This document shows, piece by piece, positions 14,718 to 25,201 of a DNA stretch of 64,000 bases. How positions within the stretch are numbered: position 1 is the stretch's first letter; every line of letters starts with the position of its first letter. Made by a program: the position numbers and the translations under genes. The stretch is from a virus. The stretch spans positions 1-64,000 of IMG/VR virus record IMGVR_UViG_3300008113_000016, one strand, 5' to 3'. The notes under the pieces were generated by a model. It made no database searches and was not told the origin of the DNA. It was given only the letters and a program-made list of their open reading frames with translations.

Positions 14718-17700
14718 AATTCGTTCGACGTTTATATATGACGGCGATTTTAGTTCTGTCCAATCTGGAATAAAAACATTAACCGCACAGGTTAACTTAC
14801 TTAATCGTTCATTTAATTCATTAGATTTAAATGCCAGAAAAGTTCAATCAGATTTAGCAAGAAGTTTTGCTGCAAACGTAGGTGCTATTGGCGGATTTAA
14901 AACAGCCATGGTCGATGTTGCTACAGCAACAGAAAGATTTGGCAATGCGTTACAAAAGCAAAAGTTAACTCTAAGAGAGTATGCAAGAGAATCAGTTAAT
15001 GCTTTTAGAAAAGCAAGTAATGCTAGGAAACTAGCAGAAGAACAAGTAAAGAGGATGCAGTCTACCCTTGTCCCAGTAGGTGGGGGCAAGGGAATGCTGG
15101 TTACCCCATTAACCCTAGATACAAAAGACTTTACAACTAAATTAGCGGTTGCAAGACAGCAATACGCTATTTTTAATAAGTTGGTCTCTGATGGAACAAC
15201 TCAGTTAATTAACTTTGGTAAGAACACTCAATGGGCTGGTAGACAGTTAACTGTTGGTCTTACAGTCCCAATAACAATTTTTGGATCCACCCTATCTAAG
15301 ACATTTAGAGAAGTGGATGCAGAGTTAACACGCTTTGCTAAAGTTTATGGAAGCGATTTAGTAAACAATAATAAGTATGCCACAGATCAAATGCGTGGAC
15401 AAGTTTTGCAACTTGCACAGACAATTGCAAAAGAATATGGAATTGCAGCAAAAGAAACTGCTGCTTTAGCAGCAGATCTTGCTGCCACTGGTCTTGAGGG
15501 TCAAGCCCTTATGGACTCAGTTGCTGAAACAACTCGTTTAGCAGTCCTTGGAGAAGTTGATAAGCAAGAGGCTATGAAGGCTACACTTGCTCTCCAAACG
15601 GCTTTTAATTTAAATACACAGGAACTAGCACAGTCAATTGACTTCCTCAACGCAGTCGAAAACCAAACCTCTACAACTCTTACTGACTTAGTTGAGGCTA
15701 TTCCTAAAGCAGGTCCAGTTGTTAAGGGCTTGGGCGGTGACATTAAAACATTATCTGTTTTGCTCACCGCAATGCGTGAAGGCGGTATTCCAGCAGCAGA
15801 AGCAGCAAATGCTATTAAGTCTGGTCTCGCTTCTCTTATTAACCCTACAAGGGCTGCTAACGAGCAACTAGCAAATTTTGGAGTAGACCTACAAGGAATT
15901 GTAGAAAGAAACAAAGGTCAACTACTTCCAACAATATTAGAATTTAAAACAGCATTAGATACACTAGATGAATTTTCAAAAGCACAAGCAATTGAAACAG
16001 TATTTGGAAAGTATCAGTTTGCAAGAATGGGTGCACTGTTCGATAACATTGGCGAATCTGGATCTCAGACAGTTAAGGTTATGGAACTTATGGGAGCATC
16101 AACAGCAGACCTTGCAAGAATTGCAGAGTCTGAAGTTTCAGCAGTAACCAACTCGACTTCAGCAAAGTTTAATAGAGCAGTTGAGTCAATTAAGGCTTCG
16201 TTAATTCCAGTTGGAGAAGCATTAACAAATGCAGTAATTCCTTTCCTAACTAAACTATCTGACTTGATTGCACAGATAACAGAAAAGTTTGACAAACTTC
16301 CAGGACCAATTCAAAACATCATTAAGGCTCTTGGAGTTATATCTGTTGTAGCAGGTCCAGTAATTATGCTTGTTGGTTTGTTTGCTAACTTTGTTGGTTA
16401 TGCAACCAAGGGTGCAATGGGAATCGTTAACCTTACTCGCAGAATGATGGGCTTGCCAGTAGATCAATTCCAGCAACTAACAAATGATCAGTTGGCAGCA
16501 AATATTGCAACAGACACTCTTACTGGATCATTTGCTTCTCAAAGATCTGCAGTAATGTCTTTGAATGCAGCATTAGAAGATTACATAATTAGTTTAAGAC
16601 AAGTACAAGCAAATCAACCTAACCTTGCTGTAGCAGGAAAAGGAAGACCACCAATTAGAAAACAAAAGGGTGGATCTATTCCAGGATATGGCGGAGGAGA
16701 TACAGTTCCAGCACTTTTGGAAAAGGGTGAGTTTGTTGTAAACAAAGCAGCAGCAAGATTCTTTAGACCACAACTAGAAGCAATGAATGCAAGAAAGATG
16801 CAAGATGGTGGAGGTACTGAAGGTTTAACTGCTGCACAAAAAGAATACATGCAAGACCTTAAGGATAATCCTTATTCAAGAAGTCACCTAACACCATTTG
16901 AAACAGAAGATGGGTTTAAGGTATTTGGTGGAACAACAGCAGCATCTACTGGTCCATATAACAGTGCACTAAATAACATTACTCAAATATTAAAAGATCC
17001 AGATAGCGAAAATTCTAAAACATTAAAGCAAGCAGCAAACATAGTTGCAGGAAAGACTGGAGTTTCTGCAGAATTTTTATTGTCTGGCAGAGAACCAGGA
17101 AATCTACAAGAAGCAAATGCACAGAGAGCATTTTTAAGCCATCCTCTTGTTGCTACAATGAAAACAAAGAAGGGTGAGCAGGCTATCAAGGGACGACGTG
17201 CTGCTGTAGGATTCTTAAGATCTTACACTGGAGGAATTAAGGGAACTCCAGACGAAAAAGAAGCAATCTTTAGACAAAGACTTGCAGAAAGAATGGCATT
17301 GAGCAGTGCGTCGCTATACAGAGATGCAACTCCAGAACAAATAAAAGCAATTTACGATGCAGAAAAGAGAAGAATTCTCCCTATCCTTGAAAGAACTCAT
17401 GGAGATCCAGATGAAAGAGGAAAGCAGTTAAGAGATTCTGCCAAAGTAACTTATTATGGCAATACTGTTGGCGGAAAACTTCTTTCTACACCATTGTTGT
17501 ATAAAGGAAAGAGCAGGGGTGATTCTGCTGGATCTGCAAGATCAATGGAAAGAACCATGCGTGAGGTTGGCGGAACATCATTTAAATTCCAAGGTGTTGG
17601 AATGGGCTTTAAGTCTCAAACTGGAGTTCCAGTAACAGTTGCAGAAAAGAGACCAGAGGTTGTAACTAATAAGCCTAAAGAAGGAACATCTAAAACTATT

Positions 17701-20637
17701 ACTACACAAAGCGGTAGAGTGTTTATTGGACCTATTGGAAAGAGACCAGGATTAGAAGAAGAAGGCGTAGTTAACCCTGATGGTTCAGTAGAAAGATTAA
17801 CAAAGAAAGAAAGAATGGCTCGTGTTGGAGCAAGTGCTGGAAATTATGGAATGACAGCATCTTTGCTTTTAAATACAATGTCTGCAATGTCAGGACAGAT
17901 GAGCAAGACAACAGAAAATCTTATTAAGTTTACAACTGCAATTGGTGTTGCAGGAATGGCAATGCAAGCAGCATCAGGTGTTGGTGGAATGTTTGGAAAG
18001 AGTGGTAAATTATTTGGAGCAGGTCAAAAGGTAGGTCTTCAAGGCGCACTGCTAAAGGGTGGAGCAAAAACTGCAGTTGGAAGAGGCGCAGGCGCAGCAA
18101 TGATGGGTGCAGGAAGAGCACTATCGTTCTTAGGTGGACCAGCAGGAATTGCAGTAGGTTTAGGTATCACTGCTGCAATATTTGCCCTAAACAAATATAA
18201 GCAAAGTTTAGAAGAGGCTAGACAACGTTCAGTTGCAGCGTTTGCTCAGTCTGCAAAAGCAGCAGAGTATTTTGGTGTTAAGTTAAAAGAAGCAACATTT
18301 GTTAGACCACAAGAGTCTAAACTTTTTGCAGATAATGCAGAAAGAGAGGCAATGCTTAAGATTGCAAATGAGGACTACAAGGTTCTTGTTAATAAGTTAA
18401 AGACTCAAAATAATGCAGATGCTATCTCAGAACTTCAACTAACATATGCTAGTTTAATTTCACAAGGATTTGATCAAGATCAAGCACAAAAGATTATTAA
18501 GGGTATTGCAGATGCAGCAAACAAAGAAAATATTGTTATTGATGTTATTGCAAACGTTAAAGATATTAAAACACCAAAGGACGCATTAAATGCCGTTGGA
18601 AACCAAGCAGTAAGAACATTGCAAGCAGGTGGAGTTGAAAATCAAGGTGCCTTTGCTGCTGCTGCAACCATGTCAATTGCTAAGAACTATCAAGCAGCAC
18701 CTCTAGAAGCATTAGGTCAGATTAAAGATATTGTTGCTGAAATTGACTCAACAGAATTTTCTGGATTTAGAACAGGGCTATATGACTCACTAAAAGAATC
18801 CCAACCTGAGTTAGCAGAATTTATTAAGGGTCTAAATAACTCTGAACAGGCTGGCAACGCATTGTTACTAGCACTAACTGGGCTTGACTACACACTAGCC
18901 TCTGGAGCAACAAGTGCAAGAGATTTAGCAGGTGCCCTAGCGCAGGCAGAAGCAAGAACTTCTGCAGCATCAGTAATTGACGAAGAGATTAAAAAAGAGC
19001 AAGAAAGATTTAAGGTTATTGAAAAGGGATACAATGATGCAATTGATGCTAGACAGTATGAGTTGGATCATCTTCAAGAGAATACCGAAAAGAAAATTAA
19101 GGCTCTTGAAAAAGAAAACCGTGCACTTCAAAAGAAACAAAACAATATTCGCAAAACAACAGATGCCTACCTTAAGGCTTTGGAAGAACAAACTAGTGCA
19201 GATAAATTCTATCAAGACCAAGCAAAAAGCGGAATTGGTGCTGCTGCTGCATTAGCATCTGGAGACGTTGTTGGATTCCTTCAAGGAAGAGCAGATATGG
19301 CTCAACAGGGTGCGGAGTTTAGCAAAGAGCAATCAATTACTGCCATTAAAGATAGATCAGATGCTGAAATTCAATTGTTGCAAGATAGAATTGATGCTAA
19401 CGAAGAGTCTATTAGAAAAGCAAGAGAGTATGCAGAAATTAGAGAGGCAACCCTTAAGAAAGAAATTACTGCCCAACGAAAAGCATTGGGTGCAGAAAGA
19501 GAAGCAAATTCAGCAAGAATTGACGCTCTTACAACTTTAAAGAATACAGATGTTACATTAAATAATGTAACTTCTACACTTGAAAAACTTAAGGGTAAGG
19601 CAAAAATGGGTAGCGATGAAATTCAGAGAATTGCTACAAGTTTAAGCAGTGCATATGGAAATGCTTATGGCAATGCAATTAAGCAGGCAGAAGTCTCAAT
19701 GAATTTGCCAGCAGGATCACTTTCTGATTTAATTAAGAATGAAGTTTCAAGAAGAATGTCTACCCCAACATACCCAACCCCATCGAATGTTTCTGGTGGA
19801 AATGGAGGAAAGGGAGGAGATGCTTCTTCTGGAATGTCAGGTGCTGGTCTTGGTTCAGTAGCATCTACTGGAGCAATGACAGATTTACCTTTGGCAGATA
19901 TTTTGAGAAGTGTTGGATCAACTTTTGGAGGAATGCCAAGTGGTGGAGATTATAGAAACCCTCTAAGTGGTTCACAATATAGAATCAGTTCTAATCCTGG
20001 AGAAAGAATAAATCCAATTACTGGAAGAAGAGAAGTTCACAAGGGAATAGATTTAGCAGCAGCACAGGGCACACCAATTGGTGCCTTCAAGAAGGGAACC
20101 GTAAAGTTTGCAGGACTAGATCCAGCAGAAGTTATGGGTAACAAAGTTGTTCTTGACCATGGCAATGGAATGACCTCAGTGTATGGTCATATGCTACCTA
20201 AACTGGGTGTCCAGAATGGGCAACAGGTGGACGCAGGAGCCATTTTGGGACGAGTTGGTAGCACTGGAAGGTCTACAGGTCCACACCTACACTTTGGTGT
20301 TTTAAAAGATGGAGAGTCATTAGATCCAAGACAGTTTGTGTCATTAAGAAAGGGCGGAATTATTGCCAAGGATGGAACTATGGCTAAACTTCACAAGGGT
20401 GAGATGGTAATGCCTAAGCCAATAGCAGAGAATATGTTTAGACAGTCAAGTCCAAGATTTAATCCTGCTGTACCAACAGCACCAAGAATGTCTCCATCAT
20501 CAACACAGAGTAGACAAACAAATGTTGGACCAACAACAGCGTACATTAGTTTCAATGGAAACATGAAGGATCCAGTTGCTGCTGCTAACGCAGTATATGG
20601 AAAAATGATGAGTATGAATAACAGGAGACCTAAGTAA
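14710..20637 (+). CDS. tail tape measure protein with C-terminal M23 peptidase
   Basis: A 1975-residue protein that sets tail length. The classic tape-measure domain lies at about 200-480 (AQTIAKEYGIAAKETAALAAD, AMREGGIPAAEAANAIKSG). Hydrophobic helices are at about 537-565 and 1142-1163. Two coiled coils lie at about 1422-1496 and 1548-1613. A GGDTVPALLEKGEFVVN motif near 660 and a similar AKLHKGEMVMPKPIA motif near the end are frequent in tape measures. Residues about 1740-1880 are an M23/LytM zinc endopeptidase: HKGID (His1777, Asp1781) and HLHFG (His1859, His1861), which probably opens peptidoglycan during DNA entry. By the usual rule of about 0.15 nm per residue the tail would be near 300 nm. 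Confidence 0.93.
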   Translation: MAEIRSTFIYDGDFSSVQSGIKTLTAQVNLLNRSFNSLDLNARKVQSDLARSFAANVGAIGGFKTAMVDVATATERFGNALQKQKLTLREYARESVNAFRKASNARKLAEEQVKRMQSTLVPVGGGKGMLVTPLTLDTKDFTTKLAVARQQYAIFNKLVSDGTTQLINFGKNTQWAGRQLTVGLTVPITIFGSTLSKTFREVDAELTRFAKVYGSDLVNNNKYATDQMRGQVLQLAQTIAKEYGIAAKETAALAADLAATGLEGQALMDSVAETTRLAVLGEVDKQEAMKATLALQTAFNLNTQELAQSIDFLNAVENQTSTTLTDLVEAIPKAGPVVKGLGGDIKTLSVLLTAMREGGIPAAEAANAIKSGLASLINPTRAANEQLANFGVDLQGIVERNKGQLLPTILEFKTALDTLDEFSKAQAIETVFGKYQFARMGALFDNIGESGSQTVKVMELMGASTADLARIAESEVSAVTNSTSAKFNRAVESIKASLIPVGEALTNAVIPFLTKLSDLIAQITEKFDKLPGPIQNIIKALGVISVVAGPVIMLVGLFANFVGYATKGAMGIVNLTRRMMGLPVDQFQQLTNDQLAANIATDTLTGSFASQRSAVMSLNAALEDYIISLRQVQANQPNLAVAGKGRPPIRKQKGGSIPGYGGGDTVPALLEKGEFVVNKAAARFFRPQLEAMNARKMQDGGGTEGLTAAQKEYMQDLKDNPYSRSHLTPFETEDGFKVFGGTTAASTGPYNSALNNITQILKDPDSENSKTLKQAANIVAGKTGVSAEFLLSGREPGNLQEANAQRAFLSHPLVATMKTKKGEQAIKGRRAAVGFLRSYTGGIKGTPDEKEAIFRQRLAERMALSSASLYRDATPEQIKAIYDAEKRRILPILERTHGDPDERGKQLRDSAKVTYYGNTVGGKLLSTPLLYKGKSRGDSAGSARSMERTMREVGGTSFKFQGVGMGFKSQTGVPVTVAEKRPEVVTNKPKEGTSKTITTQSGRVFIGPIGKRPGLEEEGVVNPDGSVERLTKKERMARVGASAGNYGMTASLLLNTMSAMSGQMSKTTENLIKFTTAIGVAGMAMQAASGVGGMFGKSGKLFGAGQKVGLQGALLKGGAKTAVGRGAGAAMMGAGRALSFLGGPAGIAVGLGITAAIFALNKYKQSLEEARQRSVAAFAQSAKAAEYFGVKLKEATFVRPQESKLFADNAEREAMLKIANEDYKVLVNKLKTQNNADAISELQLTYASLISQGFDQDQAQKIIKGIADAANKENIVIDVIANVKDIKTPKDALNAVGNQAVRTLQAGGVENQGAFAAAATMSIAKNYQAAPLEALGQIKDIVAEIDSTEFSGFRTGLYDSLKESQPELAEFIKGLNNSEQAGNALLLALTGLDYTLASGATSARDLAGALAQAEARTSAASVIDEEIKKEQERFKVIEKGYNDAIDARQYELDHLQENTEKKIKALEKENRALQKKQNNIRKTTDAYLKALEEQTSADKFYQDQAKSGIGAAAALASGDVVGFLQGRADMAQQGAEFSKEQSITAIKDRSDAEIQLLQDRIDANEESIRKAREYAEIREATLKKEITAQRKALGAEREANSARIDALTTLKNTDVTLNNVTSTLEKLKGKAKMGSDEIQRIATSLSSAYGNAYGNAIKQAEVSMNLPAGSLSDLIKNEVSRRMSTPTYPTPSNVSGGNGGKGGDASSGMSGAGLGSVASTGAMTDLPLADILRSVGSTFGGMPSGGDYRNPLSGSQYRISSNPGERINPITGRREVHKGIDLAAAQGTPIGAFKKGTVKFAGLDPAEVMGNKVVLDHGNGMTSVYGHMLPKLGVQNGQQVDAGAILGRVGSTGRSTGPHLHFGVLKDGESLDPRQFVSLRKGGIIAKDGTMAKLHKGEMVMPKPIAENMFRQSSPRFNPAVPTAPRMSPSSTQSRQTNVGPTTAYISFNGNMKDPVAAANAVYGKMMSMNNRRPK

Positions 20638-21188
20638 TGCCAATTCAAAAGAAATATGCTAGACCCTCAATAGTTGCTTTTACAGAAACAATACCTAATT
20701 CAACAGATGTTGCAAATGGAAGTTTAAATTTTGTTTACCTGACAGACGAAGGTAGATCTCCTTTGGAAATTACATATAACCGTTTAGAGACAAAGAAAAG
20801 AATGATTAATGGTCGAATGAGATCTAGATACATTGCTGATAAAAGAACATTTAGTTTAACATGGACCAACCTTCCCTCAAGATCAAAGAATGGAACAGGT
20901 ACTGAGTTTTATATTACTGAAGCAAAGACTAACAATCAATTTGTTGCTGGAGAAGGAATGCTTAACTGGTACGAAGATCATGGCGGTCAGTTCTATATGC
21001 TATTGTCTTATGACAAATTATACAATTTTGAAACCACAACAAATACTTTAGATGCAACATCTTATAGTCACTTGCAACAAATTAACGAGATAGTTCCAGT
21101 ATACTTTTCTGGATTTAATTTTAGTGTTGAAAAAAGAGGACCTAAGCATGATCTCTGGTCACTAACAATGACCCTTGAGGAGGCTTAA
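20637..21188 (+). CDS. putative distal tail protein
   Basis: 183 residues, beta-rich, starting at ATG overlapping the tape measure stop (TAATG). It has FVYLTDEGRSPLEITYNRLE and ends in DLWSLTMTLEEA. Being the first gene after the tape measure, it is probably the distal tail or baseplate hub-adaptor protein. The following gene overlaps by one base. There is no motif that identifies the family. Confidence 0.55.
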   Translation: MPIQKKYARPSIVAFTETIPNSTDVANGSLNFVYLTDEGRSPLEITYNRLETKKRMINGRMRSRYIADKRTFSLTWTNLPSRSKNGTGTEFYITEAKTNNQFVAGEGMLNWYEDHGGQFYMLLSYDKLYNFETTTNTLDATSYSHLQQINEIVPVYFSGFNFSVEKRGPKHDLWSLTMTLEEA

Positions 21189-24100
21189 TGCTAGGATCCG
21201 CTACCCTTAAATCATCCTTTGCTAAAGACCCATCAGTTGATGCGTCTTATTTTGTCTTATCTGAAATTAATATTAATCAGTATGCTACGATTGCAAAGTA
21301 TGGGGTATACACGGATACTGTAACTACCACATATCAAGATGTTACAAAGTTTAGAACAGACGTTCCAAAGATATTTTATAACGGTGGATCAGTAACGCTT
21401 GAAGAAGAAGACACTCAAAGATCTAAGTTATATAGTTTAAAGGATTGTTTTAAACCAAGAAGACCAAGATCTGGCTTTGCACACCTAATGTATTATTCAG
21501 ACCTTCCATCTTTTCCAATTAGATTTTCTAAGACAGACATTGAGAAGGGGTACGTCAGATATTATCCTTCTAGAGAAGACGCTAGGTTTAAGTACTGGAG
21601 TTCTGCAACCTCAGAAACAAATACAACGACAGCCATCACCAAGGGCATCTCCTCAAGAACTGCAGCGTCTGGAGCATACCCTATAACAGAAGCAAACCCA
21701 TTTGTTGTTTATGACAAAGGATACTGGTGCAACAAGATTGTAATTAAATTACAAAACTTAGAGGCAGTCCCAAAAACTTGGAGGGTTCAGTATTTAGCAG
21801 AAAATAATTCTTGGACAACTATTGCTACAAACCCAACCATTACATCTTATGCTGGTGGTGCTACTGTTCCAAACAATACATTAGAGTTATTTTGGAATGG
21901 TACTGCTTGGGTAACATCAGTTAACTATAATACGATTGTAGAAGAATTAACTTCTACTGGGGTATATTCTACTACTAGGGCTGTCAAGGTAAAAGGCATT
22001 AGATTATTAGTAGAGTCTTTAGACAGACCAAACCGTGCTTTTGAATTGTTTGAAATGTCTGCCAGACTTTTAGTAAATGTAACAGACTACGTTATAGACT
22101 TCAATGTTGATAAGTCAATTGCGGAATCTAGTGCAGGATTACCAGTAGCAAACATTATTACTGCTTATGGAAGCATGGTCCTAGACAACTCTGACCTAGC
22201 ATTTAACAATGTAAACACATCTTCAATATTATATGGATTAATTAAGCCACAGATTAGGTTTGATATTTTTGAAAAGGCTACAGTTGGATCAACATCAGAG
22301 TATATCCCTATTAAAACTGTGTATGCAGAATCCTTTGCAGAAGATAATAACTTTAATTTAAGTATGACTCTTAAAGACCACATGCTATTTTTACAGACTG
22401 AGATATCTCCAAATGTTTTTGTAGCAAGTGAGTTATCTAATAGTTCGGGTACTAAAATGTCTATTCTTGTTAAGATACTTTTAGACAATATTGGTTTTAC
22501 AAACTTTAGGCTAGAGACTTCAAACAACGCAGATCCAAATGTTTTAAACCAAGAAGATACACCCATTCCATTCTTTTACTCTAACGACAAAGAAACTGTA
22601 ATGGAGACTCTAAACAGAATCAGTGCTGCAACTCAATGCGTATTCTTTTTTGATGAACTAAACGATCTAGTGCTAATGACAAAAGAAAGAATTATGTCAA
22701 AGTCTAGGGCTGTGGACGCTTATTTAATTGGAGAAGAGTTTACTGGTACTGCTCAGAAAGGAAAAGCCTATGCACCTGGATCAGAGTATTGGAAGATTGA
22801 CAATCAGCCACAATCCACTGATCCAAGATTTGGCTTACTGTCAAACATAGAATCATTTAATATTATTAATAACGAGCCAGTAAATGGTGGGACAATTTCA
22901 TATAAGCCTCAGTACTTCTTAAAGAAGCCAATGACAGATAGTTTTCCAGTAAGCAGTATGCAGGGTGGTTTGATAAAGGCTTTCACTGACAACCTTGTTT
23001 ATAACAGCGCACCATTATGGGAGCCAGAAGAAGAGCCACTATCAAGACCAGGAATTTTACAGGGTTCAGAAAGTTCTGGTGCAGCAGCAGTAACGTTATC
23101 TTCAGCAACTCTTATAGAAGACTTATCTGCCTCAAGACCAATAGATATTTTAAGAAATGAAAACCTTTTAGAAGCATCATTTAAAACATCAGACGACGTT
23201 GTAAGATTTTTGGCAATTAATCCCAATAAACTAATGACTATTAAGTTAGACCCAATTGAGTCTTTAACCTTTGGAAGATATGAAAACTATTTAAAGTTAG
23301 ATGAAGAATATGTTAAGTTTAGAGGAAAAATTTTTGAGGTGTCGTCTAGAGATAGTTCTAACAATATTGTTTTTACAGAGAGGGTAATATTTACTCCGTC
23401 GGAATATGAAGATATTGCTGCATCTACACCAGTTGGTGGAGGAATTAGACCAACTGGCAAGTTTGTTATTGATGTAAAGTTTGAGGTTGAAAATGGAAAG
23501 TGGGTATGTAAAACAGACGGAAGAGGTCAGTTCCAAACAGCAATAACCAATCACCAAAGCCTAATCAACCCATCATTAATGACTGATCAAGATTACAAGA
23601 GCGGTCAAAAGACTTATTTGCCAGAAGGATGGAAGGCTGACTCAGTTGTTTTAGAAAATAACTATAAGACAACAAGTGGAAAGATTGCCTCAAAAGATCC
23701 TATGGTTTATACAAACATAGTAAATGAATTTAGGGACGTTGTTAATCAGAACAATATTGAGATTGTTGGTCAGGATGTTAATTACACAGACTATACAGAT
23801 TTAGCAGCAGATGCAATTGAAGATGCTGGATTAGATGTAGATAATATCCCTCTATCTAATGGAACTACAAAGAAAAAGAAATATCAACCAGATCAAGTTA
23901 ACATTGGCATGATTTATAAAAACTTTAATAGAGTATTTGACAGATATAGCACAAGATTGCGTTTGGTTAAATCTAACCGTGGAAATGGTGGCTATGCATC
24001 ATCTAGAATTGCTGGAATGGCATTTGGTCTAAGATCAGATACGGCAACAAACCAATTCTCTGGATACTATGTTGAAATAGAAACAGCAGACTCATTTGAC

Positions 24101-25201
24101 CCTACAGATTCAGAGTCGCTACAAAATAATTTAAGACTATATAGATTGTCATATTCAAATAACAAATATTACAATGTTAAACTTATTGGTTCTAGAACGG
24201 TTGCAGCCTATCACTCAGTAGACAGATTTAAAGACTATGGAAGATATCTTCCAGACGGTCAGCCTAACACAGTATACGATCTTGAGATATCTCACAAATA
24301 TATTGTTGGTGAAGGTTTACAATTTAACATCTTTTTTAATGGATTAAATGTTCTCACAGTATTTGATGAAAGCCCAATAGAACTACAGACTGGGGTAGCC
24401 TTATTTGTTAGAGGTCAATCAGATGCCGTATTTGAATTCTTTAGAGGAGCAGCAGTAGAAAAAACATTAACAAACAATCCTCTGCACGATGAAGATTTTA
24501 TTGAAAAAGCAAGAGGTATTGGATACACTGCAGCGTGGCACTCACTAGCCAAGTATACAATTGGCAACCCTATATTTGTAAACGAAGAGTTTGGCAAGAT
24601 TGCAAGAGAAGCAAGATTCTTTGACATTAGATATAAAACCTATCCAGCAATGAGACCTAGAGTTTTTGATATTAGCGAAATTAATCCAGAGTATTCTATT
24701 ACAAAACAAGAGTTTACTGGTTTTGGTGCAAAGTTTTTGGTTACTAACGTTGGTCGTGGTGACATAGTGTTTGGTGGAAGACAAGCCCCCTATCCACTAT
24801 TTATTTTTGGTATACCTTTGTATGCTGGAGGAGAAAGACAGATCACTGTTGACTCATATCTAAAAGAAACATCCTTAGATGCTAAGTATAAAACAAATGT
24901 TGAAAACAGCAAAAGAGTTTATGGAGAAAAGCAATTTAACATAGGATCAGAATTTATTCAAAAAGAATCAAATGCTCGTAATCTAATGAAGTGGGTAGTT
25001 GAGAATGCTGCAGTTCCAACAGACACAATTAATGCAGAGGTTTTTCCTAATCCGCTTTATCAACTTGGTGATATAGTTAAGGTATACTATCCATCACAAA
25101 AGGTTGACGATACAAAGAGGTTTGTTATCACTAGAATTGAATATGGTGCAAGTAGTGATGGTCCATCAATGAACATAACAGCAAAGGAGGTTCCAGCCTA
25201 A
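21188..25201 (+). CDS. large tail tip / baseplate hub protein
   Basis: 1337 residues. Position (second after the tape measure) and size suit the tail-associated hub protein. The middle region (about 320-520: VTDYVIDFNVDKSIAESSAG, then NRISAATQCVFFFDEL) resembles the hub folds of tail-associated proteins. A later segment (about 915-1090: RIAGMAFGLRSDT, GLQFNIFFNGLNVLTVFDES, VALFVRGQSDAVFEFF) has the strand pattern of a jelly-roll, probably carbohydrate-binding, domain. The end (YQLGDIVKVYYPSQK) is typical of hub proteins. No peptidase motif was seen. The exact role is inferred. Confidence 0.7.
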   Translation: MLGSATLKSSFAKDPSVDASYFVLSEININQYATIAKYGVYTDTVTTTYQDVTKFRTDVPKIFYNGGSVTLEEEDTQRSKLYSLKDCFKPRRPRSGFAHLMYYSDLPSFPIRFSKTDIEKGYVRYYPSREDARFKYWSSATSETNTTTAITKGISSRTAASGAYPITEANPFVVYDKGYWCNKIVIKLQNLEAVPKTWRVQYLAENNSWTTIATNPTITSYAGGATVPNNTLELFWNGTAWVTSVNYNTIVEELTSTGVYSTTRAVKVKGIRLLVESLDRPNRAFELFEMSARLLVNVTDYVIDFNVDKSIAESSAGLPVANIITAYGSMVLDNSDLAFNNVNTSSILYGLIKPQIRFDIFEKATVGSTSEYIPIKTVYAESFAEDNNFNLSMTLKDHMLFLQTEISPNVFVASELSNSSGTKMSILVKILLDNIGFTNFRLETSNNADPNVLNQEDTPIPFFYSNDKETVMETLNRISAATQCVFFFDELNDLVLMTKERIMSKSRAVDAYLIGEEFTGTAQKGKAYAPGSEYWKIDNQPQSTDPRFGLLSNIESFNIINNEPVNGGTISYKPQYFLKKPMTDSFPVSSMQGGLIKAFTDNLVYNSAPLWEPEEEPLSRPGILQGSESSGAAAVTLSSATLIEDLSASRPIDILRNENLLEASFKTSDDVVRFLAINPNKLMTIKLDPIESLTFGRYENYLKLDEEYVKFRGKIFEVSSRDSSNNIVFTERVIFTPSEYEDIAASTPVGGGIRPTGKFVIDVKFEVENGKWVCKTDGRGQFQTAITNHQSLINPSLMTDQDYKSGQKTYLPEGWKADSVVLENNYKTTSGKIASKDPMVYTNIVNEFRDVVNQNNIEIVGQDVNYTDYTDLAADAIEDAGLDVDNIPLSNGTTKKKKYQPDQVNIGMIYKNFNRVFDRYSTRLRLVKSNRGNGGYASSRIAGMAFGLRSDTATNQFSGYYVEIETADSFDPTDSESLQNNLRLYRLSYSNNKYYNVKLIGSRTVAAYHSVDRFKDYGRYLPDGQPNTVYDLEISHKYIVGEGLQFNIFFNGLNVLTVFDESPIELQTGVALFVRGQSDAVFEFFRGAAVEKTLTNNPLHDEDFIEKARGIGYTAAWHSLAKYTIGNPIFVNEEFGKIAREARFFDIRYKTYPAMRPRVFDISEINPEYSITKQEFTGFGAKFLVTNVGRGDIVFGGRQAPYPLFIFGIPLYAGGERQITVDSYLKETSLDAKYKTNVENSKRVYGEKQFNIGSEFIQKESNARNLMKWVVENAAVPTDTINAEVFPNPLYQLGDIVKVYYPSQKVDDTKRFVITRIEYGASSDGPSMNITAKEVPA